Source: Dioscorea cayenensis subsp. rotundata (Eukaryota; Streptophyta; Magnoliopsida; Dioscoreales; Dioscoreaceae). From it: a stretch of DNA of 64,000 nucleotides. This document shows, in pieces, positions 56,958-64,000 of this stretch. How positions within the stretch are numbered: the stretch's first letter is position 1; each line of letters starts with the position of its first letter. The notes beneath the pieces were generated by a model. It ran no database searches. It was not told the origin of the DNA and saw only the letters and a list, made by a program, of their open reading frames with translations. The stretch covers positions 21,172,345 to 21,236,344 of the forward strand of contig NC_052482.1 in the NCBI RefSeq assembly GCF_009730915.1. Direction: 5' to 3'. Made by a program: the position numbers and the translations under genes.

Positions 56958-59900
56958 CTACAACCGAGCTCCGAGATCATTTGATAACTGGAGTATACCC
57001 CTCATCTGGAGGTAAGGATTCTCCAATAGCTTCTCATTATTGTTCTAGTGAAGTAGACAAACAATATGCTGTAATTAATTTATGCTCACGGGAACTTAAG
57101 AAAAGAAAAAAGAAAATAAGAAAAGAAAAAAGCTGTATGCTTGAGATTTACCTGCTGAGCTTTATAAATAAGACTTTGGAGCAAACGCTGGTACTTTTCT
57201 GGTTCTTTCGTCATCATTCTCTGCAAAATGAAAGTGTTACTAACGCATCCCATGCATGTAAAAATACTAGAATGCAAGGCAACAAGATGCTTATCCTATG
57301 CATGCAAAAATCCTAGAATTCCAGGCAACAGAATACCTTTAAAAGAAAAGCAGAAGAATAATACGCTACTCTCGAGTCTGGATCATCTAAAAGGCTCCTG
57401 CCAAATAGATGTTGCTCTTGTCATGGTAAAGCACAGAAATAGGAGCCACTAATATAAATCTGATATCAAGAGAATTATTTACCTAAAGAACTCTTCACCT
57501 TCAACTTCCGAAAAAGCTGTGGGATCAGCAGTGCATTTACAAATTAAAAGCAGCAGAAGAGCAGCCCGAATATCAGATGTGGCACCTGGAAGATTTCCCA
57601 TTCCTTTACTGCCGACAGCAACACCTAGTGCAATATCATCAGTTACTGCACCAGCAAGTTGCATTAGTGGCCAGTAGAACAAAGAGGGAGGCACACGGGC
57701 CACAAGTTGCATAGGAACTATGGCATGTCCACGCAGAAGCATTGCTGCCATTGATGCTGTCTCAGAGGTTAGGGTGGGCAGACTGTTGCCAACACTAGTG
57801 CTGCCACTCCCTTGCAACTCATCTCTCAGAACATTGTTTTTCTCTCCCTGACCTAATTGTATATTTTCTGGGTCATTACTGAAGTTTTTCTTTACAGATC
57901 CAGAAAGACGACCAAGGCGTTTAAGGTCTCGAGGCATTTTATTTGTTGAGTGAAGCCTCCGACACAATTGAGAGAATAGCATATCACACATCTGCAAAAA
58001 TGCCCAAGTCAGAAAATACCAGAAAAAAAGAAGGCAATAAAAATCTTATTTGGATCATCGAAAAAACTAAAGATGCGCCAGACAGAAAAACACATTATAA
58101 CAAAAGGTAAAACAGACAAAAACCAAAACAAGGAAGATCAAGGTTTCTTCATGCATGAATTATAGATGATATTCAATGACTTAAACTGGAAAGAAAAGCA
58201 AACAGAAAAAATAGAAGCAAATTCTATATTTGTTTCACAACTTCTCCATCTTTCTTGAAGAAATCTTATATTCCATTGACAGGGAAAGTAAAACTAAAAC
58301 AAAACACTGGCCATGATGACATTGCTGATACAAGCAAGATATTATGTAATCAAGATTGCAGAAATTTGAACTAACAACTATAGCAAAAGAACACAAAGTT
58401 GATACCCCTAAGATACTGTATGGAATCAGTTTCAATGACAAAAGAATGTATAGCAGATACCTTTAAGATACTGATGTGATCAGTTTCCATGAATTGAACC
58501 AAAAGAAACAACGCGCAACTCATTATGTCTATGATTGCATTTGCTTTATTCAAACGATTTCCACTAGAGTCATGGCTAACACTATCCTCATGACCTGCAT
58601 AATGAAGTTCACTCTCATCCAACAATAATTTGCAGCGCACAAGAAGTTTCTCCAGAACATAAAGGAAGCCCCATTTGATATAGTTATGTTTGGACTTCAA
58701 AAGGCCACATAGCATACAAACAGGCAGAGGAATTGACGAACAGGACAAATCTAGATTGCCAGCATCAGCTATATGCTGCTGTAATCTTTTAATATTGAGC
58801 CATATACTCCCTTGACCATCTTCACTAATTTCTGTAAGTAGCAACTCCACTAACCAAATATATGCATTTTGCCGGTAGGCAGGCCGCTCTGAATGAAGAA
58901 GAGAGTGTAATGTAGCCCAAGAAAGTTTGGCCTTTGCACAGACATCCGCATCTCCAAGTCCATCAGTATTGCTAAGTGACTTGTAAGATTTTGTTAGCTG
59001 AATCATGTACAAAAACTCATGATCTAAACGAGTATAAGTACTTATGGAAGCATCAATTTTTCTGGTGATTCTTTCTAAAAGCTGCATGAAGCGGAAGAAA
59101 AGATACAATCAGTTAAGCACCATCGAAAGTGTCGCACTTTTATATTTAAGTACAGCTATATATATTTCAAAATCCAGCAGGTTTTACTTGAAAAGATGAA
59201 CTCGTAAAATCTCAGCCAGGAGCACAAATAATGTATGCAACAGAAATTGTTGAATAAATAAGCTTGCAATCTCATAAGTTTACAAATTCATGAAATGGCG
59301 AGTACTGAAAAAAAAAACAGAGGACCAGTATATGGAAAAATCATAACTATTAGGGAAGTGATTGCAGCTGAGACATCCAGATAAAAGTTAAAAAAAAAAA
59401 AAAGCACGAAGAGTTGCATATTAATTCCAACATAATTTTTTTTACATTATTATTTAGTAAGAAAAAATTACCATATTTTGGCGCTCACAGTTTGGCGACC
59501 TAGAAAGTGCAAAAGAAATAGACCTTTGCATAATCTCTCCAATTCCTTCCACACCATGCTTAACTGCAATGTAAAATGCTTCAGGTGCATCTGCAAGAGT
59601 TAGCATGGAAGCAACAGGTTGAATCTCATCATGTAGATAAGCAGCAGTTCCATTAATTTGGCATGTCTCATTTATCTGATGCAAGACACAATCAAAAAGA
59701 ACCAGGAAAAGATTACGCCTTTCCTCCTTTGAGTTGGCTTGTGAATACTGCAAGAACAAAATGGGATTGAGTTGCAGAACGGGGATTCTCATCAGTGAAT
59801 TCATCTACACACAAGCCTCGAAATACTGCTAATTGTTCTCCTAACAAACTGGTTCATCGCATTGCAGCTAAGAGGCAAGATTCATGTCATTAGCAAAATT

Positions 59901-62900
59901 TAACATTGCACGTTACCGAAAATATTTTGTGGAGTCCTTTTTTCACTAGATAATTGATACTGCACTACTTTTGGATAGCACACGTTTTCCATGCAGGCAC
60001 TTGAGCTGTTGTGTTGTCATATGAATGATCTTTAAGCATTTAACTCATTCTCTGAGCAAGATGCAAAATTTACTAAGCCAAATTTTAATAGACACACATT
60101 ACCACATGTGTGACTTAATATTAGGTTGTGTTTGGATTAGCGAACAAGGGTGGACTGAAATTAAGTGCATTTGTCTTGTCACAAAAATAAGCTAATCCCA
60201 TTGTGAGATGGATTAGGTTATTATGGAATAAGACCGACTCCTGGATAGATAGCCAAATATACTTATATTGGAATAAGCTATTAGTGGGTTCTTTGGTTCT
60301 TAATCCAAGATAAAGGACTTTTCTTCCACCCTTAATTCTGCTTCCAAACATAACTTTATAGCCAATTTCCACTTTATTTGTGCAAAGAAACTGATAAGCC
60401 AACATGGAAATCAATTTTTTAAACTGAAGTTACACAGAGGACATACCTCAAGACAGATGAAATCAATGCCTCCAAGGAGATCAACTTGCTCAACAAGAAA
60501 TGTGGATGTTTCTGAAACAGCTTTTCCAGTAACATCATTAACTTGGTAACACATATTTGTCAGCAAACAAATGAGCTTGCAATGAACCACTTCTGCCCAA
60601 GAGTTTTCTCGACTGATCTCCAGAAGGGTCTTAACAACCTGTAACAAGTGCATATAGATGCTAAGTAAGGCACAGGAGATATGCAAGTACAATGTATTCC
60701 CATAACAAACTAATCCCACAACCCTATGCAACTGTTCCATTATACACTCAGATAGGCAGAGATTATGCAGTGAAAAAACAACAATTAGAAAACATGACCA
60801 AAAGCATGATGATTCACAACAGCTCGAACCTATCTTTTTTATAGAGATAAACTGGTATGTTTAGTTCAGTCAACCCAATGAATACATGTCATAACTAAAT
60901 AAAACCCCACTGAAATATTTAGGGGGTTTCCAATGGTTTGTTTTTTTATTATTCAATTTTCAGATAACTGAAAACCGTATTTCAAATCATATTTTTTATA
61001 GAGATAAACTGGTATGTTTAGTTCAGTCAACCCAATGAATACATGTCATAACTAAATAAAACCCCACTGAAATATTTAGGGGGTTTCCAATGGTTTGTTT
61101 TTTTATTATTCAATTTTCAGATAACTGAAAACCGTATTTCAAATCATATACATAATATTATATTATATAAAAATTAATAAATCACAAAAACACATAAATA
61201 AAACAAATAATTCAATTCGAACATTTGATTATTCAGTTTGGTTTTCAGTTAGTTCAGTCTATAGAAATTTCTGTTCAGCTTTCAGAAGACAAATTTCAGA
61301 TGGTTCAGTCTATAGACATTTTTTATAGAGATTACATTTGCAGATGTGCAAGTACCAACCTTATGTTACACAAATAATAAAATTTTAGAGGTCATTTTCA
61401 TATATTACAGAGAAAGTAGAAAAAGAATCTCACCCTTATGTCAAGACCTTCCAATCTGTTCCTCAAGATTTTTCCTCTGTCACAAATAAAGTAGAATAAA
61501 CAACTTAAAGCCGAAGCCCAGACAATTTCTTCTCTTTCCTCCATCTGCCAAGATGTTTTTATAGATAAATAAGTAACATTATCCGTAACAACAAAAAAAT
61601 ATATATGAGAAAGAAGCTAGACTATTATAATTAAAAAAGGTGAACTAGTCCAAATCCCATCTATCAGTAAGCCTGCGTGCAGATGATCAAAAACTAAAGG
61701 ACACCATATGCGATAGTAAAAAAAGTGAAAAGTAGATGGCAAGGCAATGTGGCAATATAAATAATAGTCAAATGCATGTTTAAATATACTATTCATAGTA
61801 GGGATATTTTTCCTTGAAGGGCATTCACAACATTATTGAAAAGCATTATGTAGAATACTAGAACTCCTTTATGTTATTTGAGGCAAAACCAATCATCTGA
61901 AAACCTGAGATGCCAATGCATAAGCATGAGCTATTAAAAGGCAGCTTTCCTAAACATATGTTGCAGTGCAGGTACTGATGCCTAACCTGAACAAGAAAGC
62001 CAAGATTCTCAAATAAAATGACCAAAAGCCAAGACTCAAAGTTATCAATAGCTGAAGATGTTTTTTGTTGCATGGTGGGTTCAGAATTTATATTTCCAAG
62101 TCTCAAAGACCGGTCGGTGTTGGTTGATGAAGATTCTCGTAAAGCCTCATCTTCTTCAATCGAGGGAGTATCATCAGATGATATGGGTTCCAAGAGATGC
62201 GCATGAATACCCAAGTTTAACATTACATCAAAAGCCCTAGTCCTGCAAGCCACCTTTGGAGAGCTAAGCATATCCTAAAACATAAACCACACAAAGAATT
62301 AATAACTAGCTGTGATATTGGTCAATTAAATCTAGATGCTAAAATTATCACCTCTAGCATAAAAAGAGTCAGAGGGGCAGCAGTTCTGGAATCCATCATG
62401 TACCTAAAAAAGAAAATTTGCATTTCAGACAATCATAGATTGAAAAGAAAAATCAATATAAATCAAGCATAGATATTGCAAGGGAATAATATAAATTGCA
62501 TATAAACTAGTCCTACAATATTCATTTGATTTACTCATAAGATTCAAACTGCATTCTTTAGCCTATGGTTATAAACAGAGAATAACTCCTAGAGAAATGT
62601 ATATGAACATAGACACAAACATATACATACATTGACCAACATCACTTCTTTATTCCAAAACAACTACTTTTAAATAGTGCACCAACTCCATTTCCAATCT
62701 AAATCCTACACAAGTTTGCAATTCTATCCAACCAAATTATGTTAAAAAAATTTTAACAGCACAAGAGACAAAGGCTATGAATTGTGTGCAGTAGAATGAT
62801 ACTACCAAGTACGATTAGGAAAAGAAGTTGCAAACAGTTGGGTACCATAAAAGTGAGATGTAGAGAAAATGCCTACATTCTTCATTTATCAACTAATCCA

Positions 62901-64000
62901 GCCATTAGGAGCAGAACATTGTGCCAAAAGAAACAAGAAAATTTTTGGAGGAAAAGTAACTTGTTAGAAACAGAAGATAAATAACCTGCAACATACAAAG
63001 TTACAAACAAAAAGAAACAAGAGAGAACTTTGCCTAAGCAACCAAAGAAATGAAATTCAATAACCGAAAGCTCAGTAAGGTAAACGAGTTTAGATCCATC
63101 AAGCATACATGTCAATGACCAGTTTAATGAGGACACTGACTGCAACATCTGTAGAAGGCTGCCCACTGCGATCGGTCAATTGTGATCGGACTGTAGTAAG
63201 ATTAACAATTGTCGAAGAAATTGTGGAACAGACTTCAGCTATGACTTCAGATATTTCAGAAGAATTTAACCTCAAAGGTTGCTGTTCACTAAATGGTGGC
63301 AAAATTGTTAGGAAAAGGAATTTGGTACTGATTAAAAAAGAAATTTAGGTATACAAAATTTCAGCCAATTTAGGAAGAGTTCAATTTGCTCATGAATATC
63401 AATCTGACACATACTGGAATCTGTTTATATAGATGAAAGAGTTCAGTTAATTCATGGATTTCAATCTAGCACATAATGAAAGCTTAACAAAACTTGGCTA
63501 CACTAACATGACAATACGTATATACATATAGTTTTCTCAACAACTGGCCTAAGCAATCTAAAGATTTAGCATGTTTCATGATTTCAAAATAATTAGATGA
63601 TACAAAGAGGAAGGGCCTCAAAATTATCTGAATGATGACAGATCAAAAAGGTGATAATACTAGTGTAGCTAGAACATGGCATATGAAGAATACATTTAAG
63701 TCAAAGACAACTAAAAACTCATATAAGAGAACATGCAGAGATCAAGGACTTGATTTGGTACCTGTAGTGCCTATATTGAAAAAGTGGGCGGGCCCTTGGA
63801 CGGAAGGTGCTCTCCGGCACACTGGCCCTGGATGAAAACAAAAATCTTTAACTATATGCTACTAATCTCATGATAACACACAATTTCATATAATAAAAAT
63901 ATTCTAATTTTCAGTATTAACATATTCATGCAAGTAATGTAGAAGTAAACCATATCACACGGCCTTTTCAAGCCAAACTATAACATCTGTATATAAGAAA
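56958..64000 (-). CDS. Large ARM-like plant protein of unknown function (3' part; 5' end beyond window)
   Basis: Coding exons in gene order: 63762-63827, 63109-63288, 62352-62403, 61987-62274, 61434-61544, 60447-60638, 59472-59747, 58461-59081, 57483-57991, 57337-57397, 57152-57220 and 56958-57044. Phases agree between the neighbouring exons I checked; further 5' exons lie off the edge. The protein is helical throughout, ARM/HEAT-like, e.g. VVKTLLEISRENSWAEVVHC, LLLLLICKCTADPTAF and DDPDSRVAYYSSAFLLK, ending ENPYLQMRGILQLSNDLGARL. The start of the visible part is basic (FRPRARPLFQYRHY). The C-terminal block is strongly conserved in ~1,100-1,200-residue plant proteins; I believe Arabidopsis At3g12590 is one (from memory). 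Its function is not established. Introns carry a MITE and a 157-bp tandem duplication. Confidence 0.85.
60124..60355. mobile_element. Tourist-like MITE in an intron, 232 bp
   Basis: Left end GGTTGTGTTTGGATTAGCGA; right end, reverse-complemented, AGTTATGTTTGGAAGCAGAA. Both are followed by AAGGGTGG. Flanking TTA on each side (60121-60123 and 60356-60358) fits the PIF/Harbinger target duplication. Confidence 0.65.
60835..61148. repeat. Exact 157-bp tandem duplication in an intron
   Basis: 60835-60991 and 60992-61148 appear identical along their full length (offset 157 everywhere checked). A further TTTTTTATAGAGAT remnant occurs at about 61319. It lies within an intron of the ARM-like gene. Confidence 0.92.

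Noticed and set aside
56939-57316. A 125-codon plus-strand ORF near the end of the ARM-like gene
   Set aside because: It runs antisense across two confirmed minus-strand exons and an intron and has no features of its own.

Overview
The window is nuclear DNA from a flowering plant. It is AT-rich, with GT-AG introns, a plastid arginine-biosynthesis gene, plant ADF, CHX, ALY and PPR genes, a plant-type H2A with SPKK tail motifs, and plant-specific Mutator and hAT derivatives. A monocot such as a yam is possible, but this is an impression and not a proof. I see no tRNA, rRNA or CRISPR array. Exon boundaries were worked out by hand from splice sites, reading phase and remembered family sequences.

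Layout. 0-1 kb: a 727-bp Mutator-type MITE. 1-9 kb: histone H2B, an organelle-type single-RRM protein gene, and an antisense H2A.W gene. A ~2.93-kb tandem duplication, running from inside the RRM intron 1 to inside H2A exon 1, left one complete and one broken copy of each of the last two genes. 9-13 kb: AT-rich intergenic DNA with MITE relics. 13.2-15.8 kb: a conserved plant gene of unknown function with a long overlapping upstream ORF. 16.5-20.9 kb (minus): ArgJ, 17 exons. Only 208 bp separates it from a divergent, intronless PPR gene (21.1-22.6 kb). 25.2-26.2 kb: an actin-depolymerizing factor. 28.1-34.4 kb: a 6.3-kb Mutator-like element with a 9-bp target duplication, a decayed ULP1-protease gene and a mudrA remnant whose catalytic core is missing. 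34.9 kb: a second H2B. 36.0-39.1 kb: an AGD6/7-type Arf-GAP, convergent with a CHX cation/proton antiporter gene (39.3-41.8 kb, minus). 43.3-46.4 kb: ALY/THO4 mRNA-export adaptor. 48.5-54.3 kb: a two-exon gene of unknown function with a Cys/His cluster (minus), its decayed duplicate, and a hAT insertion whose empty site survives in the duplicate. 54.3-54.7 kb: a mini-MYB gene (minus). 57.0 kb to the right edge: the 3' part of a large ARM-like protein gene (minus), running off the window.

Functionally these are mostly unlinked housekeeping genes: chromatin (H2A, H2B), RNA handling (RRM, ALY, PPR), arginine synthesis, membrane traffic, ion transport and actin turnover. There is no operon-like pathway cluster. 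The most unusual signal is a ~21-nt periodic GCTTTAA / GTTTAA motif in the non-coding parts of the Mutator-like element. It keeps the sense orientation of each of the element's two opposing genes.
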